Shown one piece after another: positions 53,550-63,865 of a stretch of DNA of 64,000 nt; the first letter of the stretch is position 1; each line of letters starts with the position of its first letter. The stretch spans positions 64,920,282 to 64,984,281 of the forward strand of contig NC_087066.1 of NCBI RefSeq assembly GCF_963678635.1, written 5' to 3'. A program made the translations under genes and the position numbers. The notes below the pieces were generated by a model that had not been told where the DNA came from, made no database searches, and was given only the letters and a program-made list of their open reading frames with translations. This stretch comes from Symsagittifera roscoffensis. Taxonomy: Eukaryota; Xenacoelomorpha; Acoela; Convolutidae.

Positions 53550-54070
53550 AATCCTGTCTCCATTTTCAGAAATTGGCTTTGGACATTACTGTCGTTTTTG
53601 TTCCGCATGATAAAAAGCCACATAGAGGCACGGCTACACTTCGCCAGCATCAAAGGAGCTTTAAAAAGGCCGAGAATTAGCCGTGAAAAAGTTATCTACA
53701 ACTTTCGATCGAATCTGTCTTCCGTTTCGGACTCAGATATCAGATATTTGACCACTGACGCTTCACAGCTATAGCTTTTAAACCTGCGCTACTTTTAATT
53801 ATCAGGCAGTATTGGATGCTCTTCATGAAAACGGATAAAACCCATGATATTGAATCGTGTCACATGCTACTATTAAGTTTCTACTACACAAATACTTAAA
53901 TTAAACAGAAAGTTGCAAGTTAGGTTGAGAAAATGTAGAGTAACTCTGAAGCGCAAGTTTTGCTGATGTATTACCTCTTTCTGAACTTTTTTGCACATAC
54001 TTGAATTTAGGGATGTCCAACGATTATTCAGTTGGTACACTGCTGCTTTCGCCATCTCATTGTTCGCAAC
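53550..54070 (-). pseudogene. QDPR: Decayed copy of the last QDPR exon
   Basis: Two blocks on the minus strand match exon 3 of the QDPR gene at 57,378-57,749. Block 54,010-54,060 translates to EMAKAAVYQLNN against GMAKAAVHQLTK. Block 53,560-53,620 reads QSQFLKME against KADFSKWT at the matching place. The order is the same as in the gene, but about 340 extra bases separate the blocks and stops interrupt the frame. The upstream exons are not recognisable. It is a non-functional remnant of a tandem duplication. Confidence 0.7.
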
Positions 54071-54144
54071 AATGGTTTTATTTGCAAAAAAAAGCACATA
54101 AAACGAAAAAAAAGCAAGTAACTTGGGCTTCAAGGACTAGCTAG

Positions 54145-54657
54145 TACCTATTTTTTAACTTACGGCAGCCTCGAAGAATTTATTTCACCATTTTGACACC
54201 GGGATTCTAATATCTATTATTTAACTTACGGCAGCCTCGAAGAATTTATTTCACCATTTAGACACCGGGCTTCTAGTATCTATTATTTAACTTACGGCAG
54301 CCTCGAAGAATTTATTTCACCATTTAGACACCGGGATTCTAATATCTATTATTTAACTTACGGCAGCCTCGAAGAATTTATTTCACCATTTAGACACCGG
54401 GATTCTAATATCTATTATTTAACTTACGGCAGCCTCGAAGAATTTATTTCACCATTTAGACACCGGGATTCTAATATCTATTATTTAACTTACGGCAGCC
54501 TCGAAGAATTTATTTCACCATTTAGACACCGGGATTCTAATATCTATTATTTAACTTACGGCAGCCTCGAAGAATTTATTTCACCATTTAGACACCGGGC
54601 TTCTAGTATCTATTATTTAACTTACGGCGACCTCGAAGAGTTAATTTCACCATTTAG
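54145..54657. repeat. 66-bp minisatellite, about eight copies
   Basis: CTTACGGCAG (last copy CTTACGGCGA) starts at 54,159, 54,225, 54,291, 54,357, 54,423, 54,489, 54,555 and 54,621, exactly 66 apart. Copies are almost identical except at the ends. On the minus strand each unit contains GCCGTAAGT, a good splice-donor match. Confidence 0.95.
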
Positions 54658-55929
54658 AAGTGGTAGAGCCACTTAGCATAGCAGTAAGGGCTTCATTGTG
54701 AAACTTTTAGATATCTGCTCAAGTCGCAAAAAAAATCGCTCAACCACAAAAAAGTTAGTCTGGAATGTGGAGAAATGACCGAAAAATAAATCCCAATTAT
54801 ATTCAAATCTTCAACTAAAAGCAACTCAAATTGGTGCAAAAAACAATCGAACCATCTTTTCTTGTTGTCTAGCCAAATGTCCGATTTTTGCCTGCAGTTG
54901 CGTTCACGATGGAAACAACTCCAACACAATATTTCAAAGGCAGTGCGTTTCGGTTTTCAACGAGAGGGAAAGGTACATAAAGGAGGGAAAAGTGACAGTA
55001 CATTGCTGAGTTGTATACTGTCAAGACATGATTTCACATCTTGTTTTCTAAAATTATATACATAAGTGCTGATCACTAAATTTGTGAGCAACCATCAAGA
55101 ACGGTTGCCAGCTTAATGTATCATAACAACAGAGGCGAAGCTCAACTTCTCAACACTTGCAATAAAACAGCAGGACATGAAAAATTATCAAAGAAGACTT
55201 TGACCGTTGAACGAAAAAATAGAAAAACAAAAAAGAAAATCAAGATTAAACGAATAGTTCCAATTGGCGTTGTATTTCAGCATTCAAAAAGTTAAACTTG
55301 TGATCAAACAATTTAAGATTTCATAAACATTATCTAGGTTTGTATGAAACAAAATTTTAGGTAAATAGGCCGACAGAACTGAAGCCGACAGCCAATTAGC
55401 TGAAATTCAACCAAAATTGTTCGGCAAAATCTTATTGGAATTAAACACATGTACAGTCAAAATAGTATCCACGGAAGCCATCCATGTAATAAAACTAAGG
55501 TGTTCTGCACATTTCGCAGACTAAACTGAAAGCTTAATCGACAGCCGAAAAATAAAAAAATCGGTGTTAAAGCGTAATATTGATGTTTTATCAGTATAAA
55601 AAGAACTGAAATCAAATCGAATGAGTATTGAAAAAAAACATGCCACGACAAACGAAAGCAAAATTAGCATCGAAACAAAACTTATCAAGCGGTAAAAAAA
55701 AGAACAGAAAAAACCTCAGTAGAATCCTTTCAAAATTCTTGATAAAAAACTCGAGTCTCCCTTCCCGTCAAAACACATTCACACACAAAAACTTTTTCGG
55801 TCATCAAACGACGCAATAAGGGGCCACCTGATCAATTAAAAAAGCCGAAAATAATTAAGCTAAAAAAAGACAAAAATTTTGAAACAAAAAATGAGTTGGT
55901 TATGTAAAAATTTCGATTCGTTTAGACTT

Positions 55930-56390
55930 TTAAATTCATAAAACATATCCAACTAACAGTTGGAAAAGAGGATTAATGAACGCAAGTAAATTAAAAAAAA
56001 CGACTTGTTTTTTTTTTCAAAAAACTTCATTTTTTGAATTTCGAAGAAAAAAAGATGGGGGTTAAAACTCTTTAAATTTGTACAACAATTTATGATGTTG
56101 AAATTAACAAAGTTAAAAAAAACTGTTTCAAAAAGTAAAACTTTTATTTCGCTGGGAAATCTGATAATTAATTTCCTTTTTCGAAATTAGAAGTCGATCA
56201 CTTACACCACGTGACGTTTACACTTTTGCTGTTCGATAGTAGAGTTTGCCTTCCTTTTAACAATAGAAATGCACTGAACTGAAAAAGCAATCACAAGTCA
56301 AACCGCGAAATACTAAAGTTAAGCATGAACAAACTTCAAGACTTTATCTGAAAAAAAAATATTAAGCAAGACCTATATAAGAGTACTCAC
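55930..56390. repeat. Duplicated block, copy A (pair of 60,170-60,510)
   Basis: It shares CCAACTAACAG, AAAACTTTTATTTCGCTGGG, GTTCGATAGTNGAG, AACAATAGAAATGC, CACAAGTCAAACCGCGAAA and CCTATATAA, in order, with 60,170-60,510. It fits the upstream region of a duplicated QDPR locus. Confidence 0.75.
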
Positions 56391-56471
56391 TACGTTGATT
56401 ACTCCTAAACACTTAAAGCAACTACAGTAAAAATCTTTTACAGCAAAAACAACGTTTCTTAGATCTGGCAA

Positions 56472-56526
56472 CTAAGCCGGCAAATATTGCGCCGAAAGAA
56501 AAACAGCGCAATATTTGCCGGCTTAG
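56472..56526. repeat. Perfect 21-bp inverted repeat
   Basis: The arm at 56,472-56,492 (starting CTAAGCCGGCAAATATT) is exactly complementary to 56,506-56,526, with a 13-base loop. A further partial copy (ACAGCGCAATATTTC) follows at once. Confidence 0.9.
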
Positions 56527-56574
56527 AAAAACAGCGCAATATTTCAACCGCAAAATTTCCCGCTCGAAAGAAAA

Positions 56575-56640
56575 AACAGGCCCTGTCAGATTCGAACTCA
56601 GGACCTTTACCGTCCCAGGCGTATTCGTCACTTCCAGGCT
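56575..56640 (-). repeat. tRNA-like / SINE-like fragment
   Basis: On the minus strand GGTCCTGAGTTCGAATCTGA resembles a tRNA T-arm and pol III B box (GGTTCGANNCC). I could not fold a full cloverleaf, so a tRNA-derived SINE or tRNA relic is more likely than a tRNA gene. Confidence 0.3.
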
Positions 56641-57377
56641 AAAAGTGCAGGAGACAGTAAGAAACTTGAATTCAATATGAACCAAGGTATTACAAGCAGG
56701 GGTGTTCAAAAATTGATTGCAACACGAAAAATCAATTACTTCAAAACCATTAAATAAATTGATATTGCAAAAAAAAACAATCAATGAATTGCAATTAATT
56801 GCCAAGTTACAAAATCAATTCAGCAGAGCTCAAAAACATCTTATCGACTGTGATTCCTCAATGTAATAGCAAAAAGCGTAAAAGTATGAGCCAGCAGTAA
56901 TTTATTGTTTCTGAGATGGTTAACTGCTGAACTTAAGAGCAAGAAATAAGTCGACTCCATTCCAATATAAAAAAAAACAAAAAATTGCAATTAATTGGTA
57001 ATAGCAATCAATTCATTGTAATTGGAGACGTTCAAAAATCAATTAATTTAATTGCAATTAACTTAATTTCAATATAATTTTGAACACCCATGACCACCAG
57101 GGGTTCCTCGATGAGCCTTGTGGACAAAATTATTTACTGGAAAAAAGAAGAGTACCCGATTGCAATACCCTTGCTTATGGCAAGGTTAATTCACTACTGA
57201 ATTGGCGTTTTGAACAGAAAGAGTTCAAAGCTAAAAGCTTTGCTGCAATATCCTATGTAGCTAAAGCAAAAACAACGCAGAAATACCAAACATCTAATGA
57301 TTCAATTAGAGTAAAATAGATATTCAAGCAAATGTGGTAAAAAAGACACTTCAATACGGAGTACTAAAAAATTTCAT

Positions 57378-57749
57378 TCAAACAATGTTCATCGTGGTTT
57401 TACTATTTTCAGTTTTTAACTCAACTAAAGAACCCGAAGGCTCTCTAGAACTTGCATCAATTGTCCATTTGTGAATCAAAGTCGCAATAAACTCCGAACT
57501 AGTCCATTTCGAGAAATCGGCTTTGGGCATTGCTTTTCTGTTTTGCTCAGTGTCCAGCGTATTAATCAAAAGACATGCTACAGAAGAGTTTTCGGGTAGT
57601 CCTGATTTGGGGGCTGCCAGACTTTTGGTCAGTTGGTGCACTGCTGCCTTCGCCATTCCATAGCCCATCATGTATGGAGTGGGATTTGAAGCTGCCGCTG
57701 CTCCACTTAGCACCAGAAGCCCGCCTGCTTTCAAATGCTTGGAAGCAAC
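57378..57749 (-). CDS. QDPR: QDPR exon 3 (stop codon)
   Basis: Acceptor TTCTGTCTTAG, 123 codons plus TGA at 57,380-57,378. It begins VASKHLKAGGLLVLSGAAAA and carries the YxxxK active site. Confidence 0.93.
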   Translation of the reverse strand, partial: VASKHLKAGGLLVLSGAAAASNPTPYMMGYGMAKAAVHQLTKSLAAPKSGLPENSSVACLLINTLDTEQNRKAMPKADFSKWTSSEFIATLIHKWTIDASSREPSGSLVELKTENSKTTMNIV

Positions 57750-58737
57750 CTAAGACAGAAAACAATCAAAACTTTCATTCAATTATCTTAACTATCTTCA
57801 CTTTTAGTTAATATTTTCGTCTATTAATTGACTTATTGAATAACCACAAGGATGAATCAAAGACTTCAAACTTTGCCTCTTCATTGACAGATCCATTGCT
57901 AGTTGGGAATCCGCTATGAAACATTTCCATAACTTCAAGTTCATGTCGTTCGAGGATTGATAATAAGAAAATTGATAATAAGAGAATTGATAGTAAGTTT
58001 CCACTGGTCATTTATAACTTCAATAGAGTCAAAATTGTAATCAAATGAGTTGGTCAGTTACCTGAGCTGCCACTACTGAAGACCATATGCTCTGTTTGAT
58101 GACATCATCACAGCCCTGAATGAATGAATCAGATGCCGCATTACCTCCTCTCCAACCACCCGCCACACATACTACTGCGTCCAGGAAATTAGGTTCCAAA
58201 TTTAGCTTTTTTTGCAAGCCTACAAGCTGTGATTCACACTGAAACATTTTTTATTACTAAAGTATCACTGCAGTTTTAGTCGTTTCGGCATTCTTTCATG
58301 CTCCGAAACATTTCTAACTGTGAGGCAAAAATTGTAAGTCAAGAAAAGAGTTACCAAAAAATCAGATAACAAAACTGATCGAAAAACATTTTTTTTAAAT
58401 TATATAAGCAACAAAATCAACCTAATTCCAATTTACTTTTAAAACCTGCCTGCTATTCATCGAAGTCTTCCGAAGACACGCAATCGAACCATTGGTAAAC
58501 TGCATTGATGAAAGAACCAATAACCACTAACTCTGATATACTTTTTAAATAAGTAAATGAAAGACATAAATACCGAACAATATTATTCAATTTTTCAGAA
58601 GCCTAGACAAATTAGATTAGAAACACAACAAATGTGATCTGAACAATATTCTGAACCGTACTTTTGAAAACAGTCTGGATCTTGTGAACGCAAAAGTGAT
58701 CTGAACAAAAAATAAACAAAAAATTGCGAAACACATA

Positions 58738-58768
<31 letters not shown>

Positions 58769-59734
58769 TGAGGCTTCTGGGAAGTCACGCTTCCCAAGGG
58801 TTTATGAGTCCCGTCATTTACATGTTTTCATCAAGTTAAGTTTGAGTTTCGAGTTTTTTCCAGTTGTTACAGTGAATGCATTTGCAGATAATTCTCCAAG
58901 TGCATCTGTTTAGATAATTTTTTTTTTTAATTAATTTTTTTTTTTTTTAAATTAATTATATAGATAATTGTTTAGATAATGTTTAGATAATTGAATTTTC
59001 TGACAAAGTACCTAAACGTCAATTACCTAAATCAGAAAAAAACATGATAAAACAGCTGATAGAACAAACAAGAGCATAAAAGATTAAAACCAAAGTTAAT
59101 GCGCAAACTCACGCCAAACAAAATATGAAATTTTTTTAAATTTCGAAAAAAAATTCGATTATTTTAAATTTTTATCATCTTTAAAATTTTCACTTTTATT
59201 ACGAAAGGTTTAAAAGTTTTTAGATTTGTCCAAAACATTTTGTAGGACTTCAACCATTCTTATAAAAAACCAACAAAAAGTAAATGAAAAAAAAATCATT
59301 CGGAAAATGAGCCGACGGAACTAAAGCCGACACTCAAGCGCCGTAAAGATACCGAAATTATCGGCACAAAAAACACAATTAGAGAACTCATAGCAGGCAC
59401 ACAAGCCCCATTCCTAACATGAACATACTACATTTACCTCTGCAGTAAAACACGTGCGAATTCTGTGGAGAAATTTGTTTACGAGAAAAAGGTCAAGTTA
59501 CCCGGTTGCAATACCCTTGCTTAGAGTAATTCCCTAAATTTACAATGGGATTTAAAAAACATAAACCTCTGCAGATTGCGCAATAAAATTGTCACGGTTT
59601 GTCAGAACAACATTTTCATTTGCATCGCTGGATGACTGGAAGCCAGCAGCGATAATCCACTCTTCCTTTTGCTTGCAGTAAGAAAGCAATTTAGAACCAA
59701 GGGCTCCACGTCCCCCGAACACTAAAATTCGCAT
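57378..59734 (-). CDS. QDPR: Quinoid dihydropteridine reductase, three exons
   Basis: Coding exons on the minus strand: 59,734-59,567, 58,238-58,062 and 57,749-57,378. They join in phase to 238 residues (human QDPR is 244). The enzyme reduces quinonoid dihydrobiopterin to tetrahydrobiopterin with NAD(P)H in the cytosol. It thereby supports the aromatic amino acid hydroxylases. The sequence has the Rossmann GGRGALG (residues 7-13), VVCVAGGWRGGNA in exon 2, the YGMAK catalytic Tyr145/Lys149 pair, and LDTEQNRKAMPKADFSKW near the end, all QDPR signatures. The residue that is Asp after strand 2 in vertebrate QDPR (it contacts the NADH ribose) is Gly31 here. The identification is by recall of the family and is strong. 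Confidence 0.93.
58062..58238 (-). CDS. QDPR: QDPR exon 2
   Basis: Acceptor AATGTTTCAG, donor CAG|GTAACT, 59 codons in phase 0. It encodes CESQLVGLQKKLN, then VVCVAGGWRGGNA and IKQSIWSSVVAAQ. Confidence 0.92.
58740..58768. repeat. (AGT)n microsatellite
   Basis: Nine to ten trinucleotides in QDPR intron 1. Confidence 0.95.
59468..59530. repeat. Dispersed CCGATTGCAATACCCTTGC repeat, copy 3
   Basis: Lies just past the QDPR exon 1 donor. It shares TTTACGAGAAAAAG, ACCCGGTTGCAATACCC and TTGCTTAG with the copy at 57,120-57,195. Confidence 0.45.
59567..59734 (-). CDS. QDPR: QDPR exon 1
   Basis: The ATG is at 59,734-59,732. 56 codons, from MRILVFGGRGALGSKL to IAQSAE, end in phase 0 at donor GAG|GTTTAT. 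It contains the dinucleotide-binding glycine motif. The track of the frame beyond the donor meets a stop within a few codons. Confidence 0.9.
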
Positions 59735-60169
59735 GACAAACTATCTATAAAATAACAAAATAGTGCAGACGCTGACTGTTTCAAGGACTATCTTTTGGAG
59801 CGCCAAACTTATTTACAGTAAACAAAATATCTAATTTACAATCTCTCTAGTTTTTGCAGATTTAAAGCAATGCTGAAGGGTTTAGTCCCACTCGTTATTC
59901 ATTAAACTAATGTCCCGTTATTACAAAAGTTATGACAATCACAAAACAATTGCCGTGAGCAAAGTTTTCGCTCGGAAAAATTTTCTTCAAAAAATTTCCA
60001 CATCGTTTTGATTATTTTATTTTTCAGTCCTATCATTTCTCTAACTTAAACAAATATTTCCAACCGATATGATTCCACGTTTTGAACTAAAAATTGTTTC
60101 GCGCTTTTTCTGTCCGGACTTTTGATAGTTTGAGAACTTCATTGGGCGGTTTTTTCATTTTACTGTTCT

Positions 60170-60510
60170 GACAATGAAAACATAGCCAACTAACAGATGG
60201 AATAAAGTACTGAACGCAAGGAAACATGTTTGAGAAAACTGGATCAATAGGTAAAACTTTTATTTCGCTGGGAAACCTGATAATTCATCTCCATTTTCGA
60301 AATTAGATGTCGATCAAGTTTTTCGTTAACTTTCCACTTTTACTGTTCGATAGTGGAGATTGCCTCCACAATAGATTGCCTAACAGATTGCCTAACAATA
60401 GAAATGCATTGAAAAACAGTTCACAAGTCAAACCGCGAAAAATCAAAACTGAGCGTGGGAATACTTTGAGTTTATTTCCTGAAAAAAAAATCAGCAAGCC
60501 CTATATAAAA
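60170..60510. repeat. Duplicated block, copy B (upstream of QDPR)
   Basis: Pair of 55,930-56,390. On the minus strand it contains TTTTATATAGGGC near 60,490-60,505. That could be the QDPR TATA region, about 760 bases before the start codon, with an untranslated intron between. The promoter role is a guess; the duplication is visible. Confidence 0.6.
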
Positions 60511-60519
60511 ATAAAAACT

Positions 60520-60660
60520 TTTGATAAAAAGTAAATTTCAAATTTTTTCGCAACTATGTGCATTGTCAGGATTTTTACAATCAACTATTCTAAATGAAGA
60601 TAAAACATCAACTTACAAATGTTATTTACAATAATTCACATAAATTTTGGTTCTTATCTA
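60520..60660. repeat. Duplicated block (pair of 63,725-63,865)
   Basis: Shares TTTTCGCAACNATGTGCATNGTCA, then AACTATT, and TTTACAAT/AATTCACATAAATTTTGGTTCT in order with 63,725-63,865, in the same orientation about 3.2 kb away. Confidence 0.7.
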
Positions 60661-60821
60661 CGCTTATATGTGACATTCGACCAGAATGTGCCAAAATGCT
60701 AGTTCGAATTCGAATTTTTATTTTGACAGCGAAGCGGAAAATTTGGCGGTTTTAGCCAATTAGCGGTGTTAATTGTTCATTTTGACGAACGCGGAATGGT
60801 TAGTTGGGACTGACATATTAA

Positions 60822-61190
60822 TTTTTAAAAATTCGTTTGAAAAGAAAGACACGTGACGACGTCGAAATTTCGCGACAACTGAAAACTGCAAAAAGAAACA
60901 GAAAAACAACAGAATTCGTGGAGAAAACGGTAAATGACAATTGTGAGAGACAGATCGAGGATGAAATAGAAAACGATGATCAGACCATTCCGAGTTGTAA
61001 CGATTGTGCCGCTACAATCGTTACAACACGAATCCCGAGAACCAGGAAGGGTATTGGGACGACGTGTCCAGCCTTCCGAGAAGAAATAAGAGCGTTATTT
61101 GCCCGGATTCCAGAATCCGGAGGGATCTTGGGACAAAACTGTAACTCCCTATTTAATGAATTTTTAGCTTCTGGTTATGTCCTGGATTGA
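60822..61190 (+). other. Open frame of 122 codons without ATG, possible exon or TE relic
   Basis: The frame is open from a TAA at 60,819 to a TGA at 61,188-61,190 and contains no ATG. The translation is Lys/Arg-rich, then has Cys pairs (SCNDC) and a C-terminal TCPAFREEIRALFARIPESG. A perfect hairpin lies inside it (60,994-61,027). I recognise no domain. A TTTTCAG acceptor follows at about 61,217. Confidence 0.3.
60994..61027. repeat. Perfect 14-bp inverted repeat, 6-base loop
   Basis: GTTGTAACGATTGT and ACAATCGTTACAAC are exact complements around GCCGCT. Confidence 0.95.
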
Positions 61191-61199
61191 ATTAATAAC

Positions 61200-62409
61200 A
61201 TCTAAATTCGTTTTCAGACTATGAGAAGCTAGGAGTTAAGGGAAAGGGTTGATCCATCTTCGATGGAGATGATGATGTTTTTCTACTGAACAGAAATAAT
61301 AGTAATATGATAAATATGTAGTAGCCCTGTTTTTACGAGAGACCTCGTGGTCTGGGGATACTGAAATCCAGCAATAAGCTCACTATTTCTGCATGAAATT
61401 AGGTTCATTAGAGCATTCTGATCAACGCCGGAAACAGTAACGTTTTTTGTCGACCCGATGTTAGAAAGACCACCAAAAGAACTGGCTTCGGCAGAGACGG
61501 TGAAAAGCATGTAGAGCTGTGTTTAGACTCTAGCCAGTTGTTTTAGAAACTAGCTTTATTTTCCGTCGATATGTACTTTCGGGCGAATGTTACATAGACG
61601 TTTTTATGGCGCTCCTGGGTGTTATTTTTTTAAACATCATGACCGCCAGAATCGTTCAGAATCACCGGGATGGAAGATTAGTTCGGAATGCGGAAGCCTT
61701 CCGGATTCTCGAAAATAGCTTTTTAACCTAGTTAAGACCAAAAATCCACGTACCAGGAAGGGTGGGGGATTGGCCGTACCGTCGTACCCTGAGAATTTTG
61801 CGACCAAAAACACTTAAAGATATAAATGAAACCAAACAAAGTAGTATAGTACCTAAGAAAAAACAAAAAACGAAAAATAACCGAAAAAACCAAAAAAAAA
61901 TTAAAAATTATAAAATCAGTAGAAATCATCCCCCAGAAGAGATGTGATCCGACCCTCCCGTTTGTTGTTGTTAGATAAATTAATGTTACAGGCATTTATA
62001 TCAGTCAGAATCATACGATCAAAATTGTGGCCCGTTTCGGGTGCTTGTACTGAAGGGTTATTTGAGTATTTAAGCACGTTAATGCTATTTTGCGCTCAAT
62101 CCGGAAGGGTCTCGGGATTAGAGCAGAAGACGATGATACCAGTTTTGGCAACGTTCGTATTCAACCACCGTTGATCTTTATGTTACTTTGCTGCAGCAAC
62201 ATGGGCACAAACAAACCATTTTTGTAATTCATTGGCTGTATCTCCGTTCCCATGTCTTAGAGGAAACTCGTACCCTTTCAACCATAATTGTTCCAGAATT
62301 ACAGCGAGCGAAGCGCCCATTGCTAGACCCTCAATCTGCACATACTGTAAATCATTACACTTGCTTCTATTTCACATAAAGTTTTACCAGACGTATTTTG
62401 GTTTTTCAA
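61200..62409. other. No supported gene
   Basis: Contains an ATG-initiated 75-codon minus-strand ORF (61,510-61,283) without a recognisable domain, and a stretch with very A-rich sequence near 61,855-61,915. Nothing else could be defined. Confidence 0.45.
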
Positions 62410-63002
62410 TTATGAGAGCAAAATGTCGATATCAGGCAGAAAGTGCGTTTCGTTAAATTTATCTTTTATGGGATGCTTCGGGCCCATTGACAGCACTTCT
62501 TGTACCCATCCAGGCAGTTCAATGATATCAAGCACCTTAAATGATCGCTCATCTCTCCCCCCAAGAGGTTTATCTTGTCTCTCGGACTGTTCATCTAATT
62601 TTTTTCTATAGTTATCTGATGTTTTCTTTAAGCTTGCCTCAACTTGACGCCTCGCGAAGCGGAAAATGGATGCACGCCATTGTTCGTCGATTTCTTTTTG
62701 CACCAGCGATCCGGTTTTCACAAGCATCTCCTCATACCTTTCGTGTCCTCATTTGCCCTAAAACTTTCAGTCCTTAGAAAATTTAGTTGAAAATAATGCA
62801 CAGTTTGGTACAAAAAAAATTCCCTAAACTTCAAAAAATACTGTATTGGATCGTTTTTCAGACAATTTCTCAGAAACTTCAGTCTATGTACAGATACTTG
62901 AACGTTTTTCAAAAGTTTTAAATAGTCTAACACAATTTTCCAAGTTAGCTTTCTTTTTGATCTTTGTTGGAGCCAAACAGCAGGCAAAAGTACTGAGGTC
63001 AT
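62410..63002 (-). pseudogene. Penelope-like retroelement fragment, frame-broken
   Basis: The upstream piece (63,002-62,718) contains WKIVLDYLKLLKNVQ and LKFLRNCLKNDPIQYFLKF, which resembles the region before the reverse transcriptase of Penelope-like elements. The downstream piece (62,727-62,410) has VQKEIDEQWRASIFRFARR and LSMGPKHPIKDKFNETHFLP, a pattern I recall from invertebrate retroelement proteins. The two lie in different frames with a break near 62,720-62,735. No RT core is visible in the window. The family assignment is from memory and is tentative. Confidence 0.4.
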
Positions 63003-63055
63003 TGTTTTGCAGGCTACGAGTAAGGGAACTCACAAGGCACAAAGCAAAACAAATC

Positions 63056-63530
63056 TCACTCTCCTCGCCCCTGTCTTCGAAGCGCAGATAATTCCGCACT
63101 CTGGCTCAGCTTCAAATGTTCTTTGAGCTGCTCCGGGACGCTTTGTTTGCTCTTGGAGAAAAGCTGTTTTGTTGTTGGAATATTGAGACTTCCTGTGCTG
63201 AGTAGCTGACTAAACCAGTCGAGCGTTCCTTCCACTCTGCAAAACACGATCGCCAATATCTGCTTCCTCTTCGACTTCAAATAGTTTGTCAGCTCCTCTA
63301 CAAAGGCTGGTCGATAGTTGTTGGTTCTGTGGCTGCTAATGGTGTTGTTCACTAAGTCTTTCAATGGACTGTCTTCCAGTAATCAGTAATCTTCGGAGGT
63401 TTTTTCCTCGGTTCAGCGAGTTGTTATTCAGGGATAGGCCAGGAATTGCTGTACCAAGGTTCTCGTATCGCTTTTTCTCACACCTTTTGAGTCTGTTGAT
63501 GCTGTGGAACAAGGAGTTAGCTGCTACAAT
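63056..63530 (-). other. Two overlapping unidentified minus-strand ORFs
   Basis: After an acceptor-like ATATTGTAG (63,530-63,522), one frame reads ANSLFHSINRLKRCEKKRYE and ends RLSEQHH at about 63,338. A second frame starts near 63,358 and encodes VEELTNYLKSKRKQILAIVF and, further on, GTLDWFSQLLSTG, to a stop near 63,056. They may be one coding region broken by a frameshift, part of the neighbouring retroelement, or unrelated. I recognise no family. Confidence 0.3.
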
Positions 63531-63724
63531 ATAAAAAAAATTCGGTAACTTAAATAAAAACCAGCCATGTTTTACGTATCGATAAAAAAACACTACAAAA
63601 GTTCCGTATAGGTTGATGAAATTCATTAACGTATGTTAGATACTGGGTTTTAATGGGAAAACACTTGGAATTTTCAGCTCTTTGCTGTTTGGTTTATCGC
63701 AAGTTTACAAATAAAACTGAAGAG

Positions 63725-63865
63725 TCTTTTGATTAAAAAAGTTTCAAATGTTTTCGCAACAATGTGCATCGTCAAGATTTTTAAAAACTATTAACCTAAA
63801 TGACGATGAAACTTCAATTTACAAATGTGATAAACAATAATTCACATAAATTTTGGTTCTAAACC
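63725..63865. repeat. Duplicated block (pair of 60,520-60,660)
   Basis: Same-orientation partner of the block upstream of QDPR. It suggests that a further duplication unit reaches or passes the right edge. The rest of 63,531-64,000 is AT-rich with no gene seen. Confidence 0.65.

Larger units (their letters stand above)
54660..57377. other. Interval between minisatellite and QDPR, repeats only
   Basis: Besides the duplicated block, hairpin and tRNA-like fragment listed separately, it holds AT-rich sequence, AATTGCAATTAATT-rich stretches near 56,960-57,075, and a copy of the CCGATTGCAATACCCTTGC repeat at 57,120-57,195. No supported gene. The original exons 1-2 of the duplicated QDPR copy are not recognisable. 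Confidence 0.45.

Noticed and set aside
61283-61510. Minus-strand ORF as a diverged QDPR exon 1
   Set aside because: Only a few residues (such as AGFQ) resemble QDPR exon 1, and the glycine motif does not align. Similarity is too weak to claim.
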